IMG/VR virus record: IMGVR_UViG_3300010885_029960
Location: 1 to 29,768 of that record
Source: a virus
Direction: 5' to 3' (one strand)
Length of the DNA stretch: 29,768 nt
Made by a program: the position numbers and the translations under genes. Under the pieces are notes generated by a model. The model was not told where the DNA came from, searched no databases, and worked only from the letters and a program-made list of their open reading frames with translations. This document shows positions 1 to 7,140 of the stretch, piece after piece (within the stretch, counting starts at the first letter, position 1; each line of letters begins with the position of its first letter).

Positions 1-432
1 AACCAGAAGGGTAACCGTGATGGTTCGGGGCTCATGGCCACAACCCCGCGCGGCCTCACCCGCGGACTTTGCCGCGCCGATGGCCTCCCGAACGGTGAAG
101 GCCGAACCCGTAACCGAACGGCCGGGGGATTCGGAAACCAGAACCCAACGAAACCCCGGGACTACCTCCCACTCTCCCACGGCCCCTTTGACCAACCGGG
201 AGCCGGGGTTGAGTTCCATTGAACACGTACACCGGCCTCTCCCCGGCCGTCGCCGGTTCGGGCAACTGCGAACCATTGCGGCGCGGTACTCCGTCCGGGA
301 GAGAATGCGCTTTCCGCTGGTCAACACCTGGACTTGAAACGTTCCAGAGTACCCGTGCGCGGGGTTGTGAAACGCCATCGAAAGCATGGTGTGCGGGGCC
401 GGGTTCGGGGGCGGATTGTCGGAGTTGCTCAT
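1..432 (-). CDS. Hypothetical protein, N-terminal part (runs off left edge)
   Basis: This frame is open without a stop from an ATG at 432 to the window edge, giving 144 residues of a longer protein. The start begins MSNSDNPPPNP and is followed by short alternating hydrophobic stretches (for example GTFQVQVLT and WRWVLV-like segments around residues 30-40 and 105-115). Codon choice (ctc, ccc, gcg, gtt) resembles the other phage genes. I recognise no family or motif. It reads away from the control region at 433-1259, so it is divergent from the terminase operon and probably belongs to the minus-strand early side. The first 10-15 residues are Pro-rich, as in several other proteins here. It could still be a chance open frame in GC-rich DNA, but two competing plus-strand frames have poorer composition. 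Confidence 0.55.
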   Translation of the reverse strand, partial: MSNSDNPPPNPAPHTMLSMAFHNPAHGYSGTFQVQVLTSGKRILSRTEYRAAMVRSCPNRRRPGRGRCTCSMELNPGSRLVKGAVGEWEVVPGFRWVLVSESPGRSVTGSAFTVREAIGAAKSAGEAARGCGHEPRTITVTLLV

Positions 433-512
433 GGCCTCGGAAGGTCTCCCCGGGAGGGGCTCCCCGTCAATCCCTTGTGTGCTGTTCCGGGTGTAGTGAG
501 GGTGTAACGATG

Positions 513-730
513 GACTCTAGACCGCGAAAACCTAACTATTCGGCGCAAAACTCAACTTGGGCGATGTAGGCAAAAGCGCATGTGCGAAGACATGCGATGA
601 CATTCTGCGACATATGCGCACAGTGTAGGTATCCCAATAGTTACATGATATCGCCAACTTAGAGCCGTGTATGGTCACATAGGGTGCCACTTGCGAGGAT
701 AGTCGCGACTTCGGAGAGAGGTCTAGAGTC
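513..730. repeat. 11-bp inverted repeat bracketing the AT-rich left part
   Basis: GACTCTAGACC at 513-523 is the exact reverse complement of GGTCTAGAGTC at 720-730, with 196 bases between. The left iteron cluster lies inside. The function is unknown; looping or paired regulator sites are possible. Confidence 0.45.
583..615 (+). repeat. Iteron-like repeats TGCGANGACAT, left cluster
   Basis: TGCGAAGACAT at 583-593 is followed directly by TGCGATGACAT at 593-603, and by a shortened copy TGCGACATAT at 606-615. The first two are spaced exactly 10 bases apart, one helical turn. Matching copies occur at 880-910. Likely binding sites for a replication initiator or repressor. Confidence 0.6.
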
Positions 731-850
731 TGGTGACGTATGCACCCGTTGTTACTGTAATTCTACATATACATTGTAAATACCCCACTCTCTCTTTCAA
801 TATCTCCAATGATGTTTGCAATCCTCTCAAAAGAAATGGGTGATTGCTAA

Positions 851-864
851 GTGGTTGAAACCAC
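851..864. promoter_or_regulatory. Perfect palindrome, operator candidate
   Basis: GTGGTT at 851-856 and AACCAC at 859-864 form a perfect inverted repeat around a GA centre. It lies 16 bases left of the right iteron cluster, in AT-rich DNA. Short dyads of this kind are typical of dimeric repressor sites. Confidence 0.45.
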
Positions 865-879
865 ATGGAGAAAACGTGT

Positions 880-910
880 TGCGACGACATATACCTACAT
901 GCTACGACAT
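880..910 (+). repeat. Iteron-like repeats TGCGANGACAT, right cluster
   Basis: TGCGACGACAT at 880-890 and TGCTACGACAT at 900-910 match the motif of the left cluster with one or two changes. They start exactly 20 bases apart, two helical turns, so a protein binding both would face the same side of the DNA. Confidence 0.55.
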
Positions 911-947
911 TTTGAAAAGTATGGAAAATCGGGAACCGACTTTGATA

Positions 948-987
948 GGTTAGCAACCCGCAACCCTCCCGGGGAGGCAACCTAACC
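948..987. promoter_or_regulatory. Nested inverted repeats
   Basis: An inner dyad CCTCCC (965-970) / GGGAGG (972-977) around a single G lies within an outer dyad GGTTAG (948-953) / CTAACC (982-987). The arms could form a hairpin in RNA or an operator in DNA. No T-run follows, so it is not a typical intrinsic terminator. Confidence 0.4.
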
Positions 988-1005
988 CGGTTCGGGAAAC
1001 CAACC

Positions 1006-1026
1006 ATGTAGGGAACGAACCTACAT
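1006..1026. promoter_or_regulatory. Inverted repeat ATGTAGG-N7-CCTACAT
   Basis: Perfect 7-base arms at 1006-1012 and 1020-1026 separated by seven bases. The same half-site CCTACAT also occurs at 894-900 beside the right iterons, which supports a shared binding protein. Confidence 0.4.
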
Positions 1027-1121
1027 TGCGCGTGTTTGACTACATCCCCCGTACAGTGTTGGCCAACCTCGGAAGGGGTTAGGGAATCGACCTCGGATCT
1101 AATACCCTTACTAATTCCCAT

Positions 1122-1214
1122 GGAGACCTCCGAGGCCGGAGGCTAATCCGTCCAGCCCCGTAGCGCCGCACTAGTGGCCCTCGGAGCCGTGGGAGACCTC
1201 CGAGGCCGTAGGCT
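1122..1214 (+). repeat. 23-bp direct repeat pair upstream of small terminase
   Basis: The 23 bases at 1122-1144 recur at 1192-1214 with one change (G to T at the 18th base); start-to-start spacing is exactly 70. The first copy can fold as CCTCCG / CGGAGG with an AGGC loop; the change in the second copy weakens that stem. The position 46 bases before the small terminase start makes a terminase recognition (cos or pac) site one possibility; an RNA-level element is another. Confidence 0.5.
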
Positions 1215-1247
1215 CGCGGGGAGTGGCTTACGGAGCTCCCTACGTGG

Positions 1248-1253
1248 TATCGT
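1248..1253 (+). promoter_or_regulatory. Putative -10 box before small terminase gene
   Basis: GG followed by TATCGT ends six bases before the ATG at 1260. It matches the GGTANNNT-N6-ATG layout seen at four other genes, although TATCGT is the weakest member. No -35 box is evident. Confidence 0.4.
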
Positions 1254-1259
1254 CCGGGG

Positions 1260-1880
1260 ATGTTTGTCTATCCGGCATGTGTGAGATACCCGGGGGAGGG
1301 AGAGACGGCCTTTGAGGCTTTCCAAGACTTCGTGTCTTTGGGTTGGGATACCCACTCACCGAACAACCCCCGACGGAAGCCGCGCGGCAACCTGGACTCC
1401 CTCCGCCGCAAGTATCAACCCAACACGGTTGACCTTTGGGCGGAGCAATTCGAGTGGGAGGATAGGGCGAACACGTACGATACCGCCATGAACCAAGCCA
1501 TTGCGGGGTTGATTCGCGACTCCGTTGCGCGTTCGCAAAGCGCGTTGGCTTCGTTTACGGGTATGGCCTCGGATGCGCTGGCCTTGGAGTTTGAACGGTC
1601 GTTGACCTCGCTCCGAGGGAAGAAACAGACGATTGCGCCGGAACAGTTGGTTGCGATGGCCGAACGGTTAACCAAGACCCTCGCGGCCCTCTCTCCCCCG
1701 AAGCCGGAGGATTCCAAGACCTATTCACCCAACCTCGGAGGGTTGCCGGAGGATGAGTTGATTGCACTGGACCTCCAAGCGTACGACGCCGCGAAGTCTA
1801 AGCTCCAACCCGGGGAGCCCCCTCTCCCGGGCGTAACCGAACCCCTGGACCTCTCCGGCGACTCCGCGGGGCTGTTGTGA
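1260..1880 (+). CDS. terS: Terminase small subunit
   Basis: A 206-residue protein directly before the large terminase. Small terminases bind the packaging site on DNA and regulate the large subunit. The N-terminal part has the usual small-terminase pattern of a helix-turn-helix-like segment followed by W-x-x-R-x-x-x-Y: here FEWEDRANTYDTAM near residues 62-75. A helical middle part and a Pro-rich acidic C-terminal tail follow. The gene overlaps the large subunit by a GTGA junction at 1877-1880, which implies translational coupling. The ATG at 1260 has only GGGG immediately before it rather than a spaced ribosome site; GTG at 1281 is an alternative start. The family assignment rests on position and this pattern. 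Confidence 0.75.
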   Translation: MFVYPACVRYPGEGETAFEAFQDFVSLGWDTHSPNNPRRKPRGNLDSLRRKYQPNTVDLWAEQFEWEDRANTYDTAMNQAIAGLIRDSVARSQSALASFTGMASDALALEFERSLTSLRGKKQTIAPEQLVAMAERLTKTLAALSPPKPEDSKTYSPNLGGLPEDELIALDLQAYDAAKSKLQPGEPPLPGVTEPLDLSGDSAGLL

Positions 1881-3451
1881 GCGCACCCTTTAGCGCCCAC
1901 TCGGCGGAGGCAATCCAGCGCGAAAAGAACCGGGAGCGCATCCGGCGACGGATCGTATCCGAGGGGTTCTATTCGTTTGTCAAGTTCTTTTGGTCAACGG
2001 TTGAGCCGGGGGTTCCGTTCTCCGACGGTTGGCATATCAAGTTGATTTGCGACCACTTGGAGGCCGTGAGCCGTGGTGAGATTGAGGGGCTCATTATCAA
2101 CCAACCTCCGGGAACCTCCAAGAGCTCCATTGTTTCGGTTATGTATCCGGTGTTTGATTGGTTGTGCCATCACTCCGGTGACCGTTTCATGTTCGCGACT
2201 TTTGATGAGTCGTTGGCCGTTCGCGACTCGGAGAAAAGCCGCAACCTTGTTAACTCAACCCTCTTCCGTATTCTTTTCGGAGACCAGTGCGGCCATGAGC
2301 CGGGTACGTGCAAACACCCCCGGGTTATCCACTCGCGGCATGACAAGTCGAAAGACCGAAGCGATACGTTGGGTGTTTGGTATAACGCCGATGGAGGGTT
2401 GAGGTTCTCAACCACTATCCAGAGCAAAGCCACGGGTTGGCACGCTCACAAACAAATCGTTGATGACCCTCTCAAGCCTCAAGACGTATTGGGAGGTTCG
2501 GGGGTTGATGCTCGGAACGCGCTCAACCGGGTGACCAACTGGTTTGCCGGGACCATGGCAACCCGTAAAGCGGACCCTAAACGCTTTTACCGAATCATCG
2601 TAATGCAACGGCTCCATGATGGAGACCTTGCGGGATACCTGTTGAAGTCTCAACCGGGGGAGTGGGTTCACGTCAACCTTCCCATGGAGTTTATTCCTGA
2701 GAAGCGTTGTGACACGAAGTGGGGCCGTGACCCGCGAACGGAGGCCGGGGAGTTGCTTTGCCCCGCACGGTTCGATGCAAAGGCCGTGGCGATTCTCAAG
2801 CGGGATATGGGGCCGTTGCTCTACTCGGCGCAATGTCAACAGGAACCCGTACCCCCGGGCGGAGGTATCATTCAAGACACCTGGATTGGATACCATGAGT
2901 GGGATTCGCAAGAGTTGGAACGTCGCGGGGCCGTGGGTGTACACAGTTGGGATTGCAGTTTCAAAGACCTCGCGTCCAGTGATTGGGTTGCGGGTCACGT
3001 GTGGTATTACCTCCCCTCGGATGATTCGTTCTATCTCACCGAAGTTCGCAACGACCAATGGAACATTCTCGCGACCATGGCCAACATTGAGGCCGCGGTT
3101 AAGGCGCATCCGTCTATCTTCACAACCCTCATTGAAGACAAAGCCAACGGCCCCGCAATCGTTACCCTGTTGTCAAACTCCGTTGTGGGTATGGCGGCGG
3201 TAACCCCGAAGGGCTCCAAAGAGGCGCGGTTGATGGCATGTACCCCGGCTTTCGCGGCTGGACGGGTGAAGATTCGGAAGGGCCAACCCTGGACGCAACG
3301 TGTGGTTGATGAGTTGGTGAGGTTCCCCCGGTTCACAACCGACGATAACGTTGATGCTTGTACGCAAGCTCTCGGATACTTTCTTCAATCGGGTTCGGCC
3401 TCATGGCTCAAATACATGGGTGAACTTTTCACGTACCAACACGCCGCTTGA
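1877..3451 (+). CDS. terL: Terminase large subunit (packaging ATPase/nuclease)
   Basis: A 524-residue motor protein that pumps DNA into the prohead and cuts the concatemer. The ATPase domain carries a Walker A motif QPPGTSKS (residues 76-83) and a Walker B-like IVDDP (194-198). The RNase H-like nuclease domain shows SWDCSF with Asp359, IEDKANGP with Glu420/Asp421, and a late acidic DDNVDA motif near residue 492, in the usual order. The length is normal for the family. The start is GTG at 1877, in a four-base overlap with the small subunit gene. It is followed 15 bases later by the portal gene, as in most tailed phages. Confidence 0.95.
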   Translation: MSAPFSAHSAEAIQREKNRERIRRRIVSEGFYSFVKFFWSTVEPGVPFSDGWHIKLICDHLEAVSRGEIEGLIINQPPGTSKSSIVSVMYPVFDWLCHHSGDRFMFATFDESLAVRDSEKSRNLVNSTLFRILFGDQCGHEPGTCKHPRVIHSRHDKSKDRSDTLGVWYNADGGLRFSTTIQSKATGWHAHKQIVDDPLKPQDVLGGSGVDARNALNRVTNWFAGTMATRKADPKRFYRIIVMQRLHDGDLAGYLLKSQPGEWVHVNLPMEFIPEKRCDTKWGRDPRTEAGELLCPARFDAKAVAILKRDMGPLLYSAQCQQEPVPPGGGIIQDTWIGYHEWDSQELERRGAVGVHSWDCSFKDLASSDWVAGHVWYYLPSDDSFYLTEVRNDQWNILATMANIEAAVKAHPSIFTTLIEDKANGPAIVTLLSNSVVGMAAVTPKGSKEARLMACTPAFAAGRVKIRKGQPWTQRVVDELVRFPRFTTDDNVDACTQALGYFLQSGSASWLKYMGELFTYQHAA

Positions 3452-3453
3452 GG

Positions 3454-3459
3454 TAGAGT
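3454..3459 (+). promoter_or_regulatory. Putative -10 box before portal gene
   Basis: GGTAGAGT begins directly after the terminase stop and ends seven bases before the portal ATG at 3467. Transcription from it would start at or next to the ATG, giving a leaderless mRNA. GAGG at 3450-3453 is too far (13 bases) to be an ideal ribosome site. Confidence 0.5.
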
Positions 3460-3466
3460 CAAGACC

Positions 3467-4972
3467 ATGGACCACACACACCAACACCTGGACGCGCAAG
3501 CCCTCACCATGGCCGCGTTTGACATTCTCGCAAGTCGCCCGGGAGGGGCCGTTGAGCCCTCGGAAGGGGAGTTCCGAGAGGATGGTTGGTTCAACAGCAA
3601 TACGGGCATCGGTGACCCTACGGAGGGAGACGCGCATTACCTCAAAGGGCCGCAACTCACGTTGCCCGAACTCTCCGCAATCTACTATGGCGACGACTTG
3701 GCATACCGGGTTGTCTCAAAGCTCCCCTCCGAGGCCATGAAGCGAAAGCCCGTGGTGAAGAATAAGAAGGCCAGCAAAGAGCAAGTAACGGCGGTTCAAA
3801 CCCGGTTGGACGCTCTCGGATACCAAGAGAAGATCCGCGATTCTGCAATCTTTGGCCGGTTGTTCGGTGATGCCGGTTTGTGGCTCGCAACCAACGCGGA
3901 CCAAACCCAACCCTTCCGAATGGGTGAGCCGGTTCGGTTTCTCAAGCAACTGGATAGGCGCGTTCTTATCGCGGCTGGTTACTACTGCGATCCCAACTCG
4001 GAGCTCTTGGGCCAACCCTCCGCTTATTCGGTCGTACCCGTGGGTATGACCCTCAATTATCAAGCCCTCGGAAGCCGGGTTCACGCGACGCGCGTTCCCA
4101 TGTTTCACGGGATGAAACTGGACCCTGTTGAGCGCGCATACAACATGGGTTGGAATTACTCAATCCTCCAACGCATCTACGGCGCGATCAAAGATATGGG
4201 CGAAACGTGGGGAGGCATTTCCGTTCTGTTGCGGGAACTCTCAATCAAGGTGCTCAAGGTCAAGGGACTCAAGACCGCTAACGAAGTTCGGCCCGATCTT
4301 GTGCGGTTTCGTCTGAAACTCGCGCGGCAAACCCTCTCCACGCTTCACATGCTGGCCATTGACGCCGATGCTGAATCTTTCGAGAGGGTTGAGAGTGGCA
4401 CGCTCACGGGTGCGGCGGCAATTCTGGAACAGTTGTTGGTGAGGCTCTCCGCCGCGGCTGAAATGCCGGTAACGGTGCTCTATGGTCGGAGCCCCTCCGG
4501 CCTCAACGCAACCGGGGAGAGTGACCTCCAACTCTGGTATGATTCCGTCGCAACCTACCAGCAAAATGAGTTGCTCCCTCCCATGATGCAACTTCTTAAC
4601 GCGGTTGCCGCGGAGTTGTGTCCCGGGGTGAGTGGTTGGGAATGGGAGTTCCCTCCCCTCAAGGTTCCGACGGAGGCCGAAAACCTCGCGGCCATCAAGG
4701 CCGTTTCAGACCTGGATATCCAACTCATCAACGCGGGCATCGCAACCCCGGAACAGATTGCCGTGTTGAGGTTCGGGCCGGAGGGCCATTGGAGGCCGGA
4801 TTACTCTTCCCTGGATATCAGCGTGGCAAAGGCACTGGCCTCCGGCCCTCCGTCGCGGGAGCCCCTGGACGGCCCCGGAGACGGCGGAGACCCGGCCCTT
4901 GACCCGTCCAAGCCTCCGGCCCCTCCCCCGGCCCTCCCGGCCCCCTCCGCGGCTTCTGGTGAGGGGCCGTGA
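3467..4972 (+). CDS. Portal protein (DUF1073 type)
   Basis: A 501-residue protein in the portal position after the large terminase. Portals form the dodecameric ring at one capsid vertex through which DNA passes. Typical features of the DUF1073 branch are visible: YGDDLAYRVVSKLPSEAMKR near residues 70-90, FGRLFGDAGLWLA near 130, and the SGLNATGESDLQLWYDSV motif near residues 345-362, followed by the helical NELLPPMMQLLNAV stretch. The last 50 residues are a Pro-rich, low-complexity tail (DGGDPALDPSKPPAPPPALP) that is not part of the family core. It overlaps the next gene by GTGA at 4969-4972. Confidence 0.9.
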   Translation: MDHTHQHLDAQALTMAAFDILASRPGGAVEPSEGEFREDGWFNSNTGIGDPTEGDAHYLKGPQLTLPELSAIYYGDDLAYRVVSKLPSEAMKRKPVVKNKKASKEQVTAVQTRLDALGYQEKIRDSAIFGRLFGDAGLWLATNADQTQPFRMGEPVRFLKQLDRRVLIAAGYYCDPNSELLGQPSAYSVVPVGMTLNYQALGSRVHATRVPMFHGMKLDPVERAYNMGWNYSILQRIYGAIKDMGETWGGISVLLRELSIKVLKVKGLKTANEVRPDLVRFRLKLARQTLSTLHMLAIDADAESFERVESGTLTGAAAILEQLLVRLSAAAEMPVTVLYGRSPSGLNATGESDLQLWYDSVATYQQNELLPPMMQLLNAVAAELCPGVSGWEWEFPPLKVPTEAENLAAIKAVSDLDIQLINAGIATPEQIAVLRFGPEGHWRPDYSSLDISVAKALASGPPSREPLDGPGDGGDPALDPSKPPAPPPALPAPSAASGEGP

Positions 4973-5868
4973 TTCGTTGGGTAGTCATCAACGGCCGGAG
5001 GCTCCCGGCCCCGCAACCCCCGGCCCCCGCGGCCTATCGCAACGGGCTGTTGCGTATGCTCCGGGAGCTTGAATCCGTCTATCTTGAGGCCATGGGCGCG
5101 GAGCCGGAGTCTCGCGAGGATTCGGGGCTGGTTCGGAGGTTGCTCGGAAACCGCGTTGCGCTGGTTCGGTTGCTCCAGAAGACAGACCGCGCAAGGGGGC
5201 TCACCCAACACAACCTCTCATTGATGATTGATGGAGTAATGGAATACTTCGGCCAAACGGAGTTGGTTGACCAGTTTGGCCGCGCGATCGTTCGGGATGC
5301 CAACTCCGGGTTTGACAAGTTGGTCAAGGCCAGCGCGAAACCCGGCCAACAACTCAAGGCATCCATTTACGCAATCAACCTCAAGGCCGGAAGTTCGGAT
5401 ATGGCCCCGTTTCTGGACGGGTTCCGTCGGAAGAACACGGATCTAATCAAACGGCTTGTGGGTGAGCAAGTAGTCAAGACGGAACGTGTGATTGCGAACT
5501 CTTACGGGGAACACGTCCGGGTGTTGAGGGAGCGAATCCAAGCGGCCACGGGTACGACCGAAAGCCACGCGGAGTTGCTCGCGCGTGACCAAACACTCAA
5601 GGCCAACGCGGACATTCAACGCTTTCGCGCTCAATCCGTGGGCGCAAACCGTTACACCTGGATAACCAGCAACGATGAAAGGGTGAGAGGTAGACCCGGG
5701 GGGAAGTGGGAGGATTCGGATTCAAACCACTTCAAGTTGCACGGCAAACAATTCGAGTTTAACAAACCCCCTTTGACCAACGCAAAGAAGGGTATTCACT
5801 TGAACCCGGGAATGGACTTCCAATGTCGTTGCACGGCAACCCCGGACCTTTCACATATTTTCGAGTGA
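4969..5868 (+). CDS. Minor head protein, Mu F / SPP1 gp7-like
   Basis: A 299-residue head morphogenesis protein, expected to sit inside the prohead near the portal. The C-terminal part has the hallmark pattern of the family: YTWITSNDERVRG near residue 225, a following HxxLHGKQF-like segment (FKLHGKQFEF), and HLNPGMDFQCRCTATPD near residues 280-293 (PG-x6-RC core). The N-terminal half is helical. GTG at 4969 is chosen because it overlaps the portal stop; no better spaced start is seen. The order portal, F-like protein, DUF2213 is standard for this capsid type. Confidence 0.85.
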   Translation: MIRWVVINGRRLPAPQPPAPAAYRNGLLRMLRELESVYLEAMGAEPESREDSGLVRRLLGNRVALVRLLQKTDRARGLTQHNLSLMIDGVMEYFGQTELVDQFGRAIVRDANSGFDKLVKASAKPGQQLKASIYAINLKAGSSDMAPFLDGFRRKNTDLIKRLVGEQVVKTERVIANSYGEHVRVLRERIQAATGTTESHAELLARDQTLKANADIQRFRAQSVGANRYTWITSNDERVRGRPGGKWEDSDSNHFKLHGKQFEFNKPPLTNAKKGIHLNPGMDFQCRCTATPDLSHIFE

Positions 5869-5870
5869 GG

Positions 5871-5876
5871 TATAAT
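5871..5876 (+). promoter_or_regulatory. Consensus -10 box (TATAAT) before DUF2213 gene
   Basis: A perfect TATAAT preceded by GG starts two bases after the stop of the minor head gene and ends six bases before the ATG at 5883. A transcript from it would begin at the start codon. No good -35 box lies 16-18 bases upstream. Confidence 0.6.
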
Positions 5877-5882
5877 AGAGCC

Positions 5883-7094
5883 ATGGTCACAAGAGCTTTC
5901 CGGCTTGACTCGGAGTTGCCGGGGAACATCGAACGCACGCCGCAAGGGGGAGCAATCATTCCCGCGATGCTCACCCGTTCGGGAGTGGTTTCCTACGTTC
6001 AACCCGACGGCTCAACCGTCCGGGAGTGGAGGCCATGGGAAGAGGTCTCCGCGCCCGAAAGCCTCGCGACCCTGGACGGGGCTCCGGTGTGTCTGGAGCA
6101 TCCGGGGCTTGTGACCAACTCCAACTTTCGGGAGCACACTCGCGGCCACGTAGTCAACGGCTCCGTGGGGCCGCAAGAGCCCTTCGCATCCGGCAAGCTC
6201 TGGATTCAAGACGCGGAGCTTCTGGACGATGTTGCATCGAACCGTCGGGTTGAGTTGAGCCCCGGGTATAATTGCAGCGTGGAGAAGTCCAGCGGGGTAA
6301 CCCCCGACGGGGAACCTTACGACGCAATCCAGCGCAAGATTAGGTACAACCACGTTGCGGTTACTCGGAAGGGGAAGCAAGGGCCGGAGGTATCCCTCCG
6401 TCTTGACTCGGAGGGTAACCTTGCGTCACAATCCAGCGGGGCCAACGCGCCCGAAAGGCAGTTTCAGACCATGAAAACGGTAATGATTGGCGGTGTTGCG
6501 TACATCGTCGGAGGCACGGAGGCCGATAACGCGGCGCTTCTCGCGGCCCTCGCGCGTGAGGCTACGCGGTTCGATTCGCTGGCCTCGGAGCGTGCGACGC
6601 GAGAGGCCGAACTCAAGTCGCAAGCTCTCGCGGCAACGGCGCGCGCGGAGGCCGCGGAGAAGAACCTTCAAGCCGCGCTTCGGTACGACGCAACGGATAC
6701 GGAGGTTCTCGCGAAAGCGGCCTCCATCCTCGGAGCGGATTACAAGGCCGAAGGCAAGACCTCCGGCGAAGTGATGCGCGATTGCGTCGCGAAAGCGTAC
6801 CCCGAACTCTCCATGGAGGGGAAGTCGGAGGATTACGTTTCGGGGTTGTTCGATGCAATCGAGGTTGAAACCGGGGAGGATGTTCCCTCCATGGACGGTG
6901 CTCCCCCGGCCGCAACCGACGACTCGAAAGAGCCCCCGGCCCGCATGGACTCGCATCCGAGCGTGGCCCGTGTGAACCTCGCTTCGGCCCTCCCCGGCAA
7001 GCCCCCGGCTCCCGCGCGGCCGGAGCTCTCCGCAACGGAGCAACTCCGTCAAGACTCCCTCGCGCGGGGCCGCGCGCCTCTCCGGGGGAACTAG
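5883..7094 (+). CDS. DUF2213 protein: probable prohead protease/scaffold
   Basis: A 403-residue protein from the ATG at 5883; a longer frame begins at 5823 inside the previous gene and is rejected. The N-terminal 180 residues match the DUF2213 pattern: an early LTRSGVVSYV segment, ESLATLDGAPVCLEHPG, RRVELSPGYNC, and IRYNHVAVTRKGKQGPEV. Proteins of this family precede DUF2184 capsid genes and are thought to mature the prohead; the residue pair in VELSPGY and the His in NHVAV are plausible catalytic positions (inference). Residues about 225-290 are Ala/Glu/Arg-rich and likely coiled coil, fitting a scaffold. The C-terminal part is Pro/Ala-rich. It is followed by the cement and capsid genes. Confidence 0.8.
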   Translation: MVTRAFRLDSELPGNIERTPQGGAIIPAMLTRSGVVSYVQPDGSTVREWRPWEEVSAPESLATLDGAPVCLEHPGLVTNSNFREHTRGHVVNGSVGPQEPFASGKLWIQDAELLDDVASNRRVELSPGYNCSVEKSSGVTPDGEPYDAIQRKIRYNHVAVTRKGKQGPEVSLRLDSEGNLASQSSGANAPERQFQTMKTVMIGGVAYIVGGTEADNAALLAALAREATRFDSLASERATREAELKSQALAATARAEAAEKNLQAALRYDATDTEVLAKAASILGADYKAEGKTSGEVMRDCVAKAYPELSMEGKSEDYVSGLFDAIEVETGEDVPSMDGAPPAATDDSKEPPARMDSHPSVARVNLASALPGKPPAPARPELSATEQLRQDSLARGRAPLRGN

Positions 7095-7101
7095 GCTCAA
7101 C

Positions 7102-7115
7102 CCTCAACCGACAAC
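7102..7115 (+). repeat. Leader motif copy 1 (CCTCAACCGACAAC)
   Basis: The motif lies between the DUF2213 stop and the cement gene, 25 bases before ATG 7141. Its last 12 bases recur exactly before the next two genes. Confidence 0.7.
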
Positions 7116-7140
7116 ATCGAACCTCAAGGGATAGCGTCCA

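Larger units (their letters stand above)
433..1259. other. Non-coding control region between divergent units
   Basis: About 830 bases without a convincing gene. The part from about 530 to 930 is clearly richer in A and T than the flanking genes. It holds clustered direct repeats (583-615 and 880-910), perfect palindromes (851-864, 965-977), an inverted repeat (1006-1026), a distant inverted repeat (513-523 with 720-730) and a 23-base near-identical direct repeat (1122-1144, 1192-1214). Such content fits an early/late promoter and operator region, a replication origin, or a packaging site next to the small terminase gene. Which of these applies cannot be decided from sequence alone. Confidence 0.7.

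Noticed and set aside
17-569. Plus-strand open frames of 106 and 116 residues at the left end
   Set aside because: Both overlap the minus-strand frame open to the left edge, and their Arg/Pro/Ser/Cys-rich products look like shadows of GC-rich coding DNA.
583-910. Possible CRISPR array
   Set aside because: The repeats are only 11 bases, vary, and have spacings of 10, 20 and several hundred bases; no regular repeat-spacer pattern exists.
723-1121. 132-residue open frame on the minus strand
   Set aside because: It lies across the palindromes and iterons, has a composition unlike the phage genes, and shows no ribosome site or recognisable pattern.
2408-3109. 233-residue minus-strand frame inside the large terminase gene
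   Set aside because: It is antisense to the motif-bearing part of the terminase and has no features of its own.
7132-7137. TAGCGT just before the cement gene as a leaderless -10 box
   Set aside because: Only three bases separate it from the ATG and it is not preceded by GG-T in the same way, so it does not match the layout of the other five.
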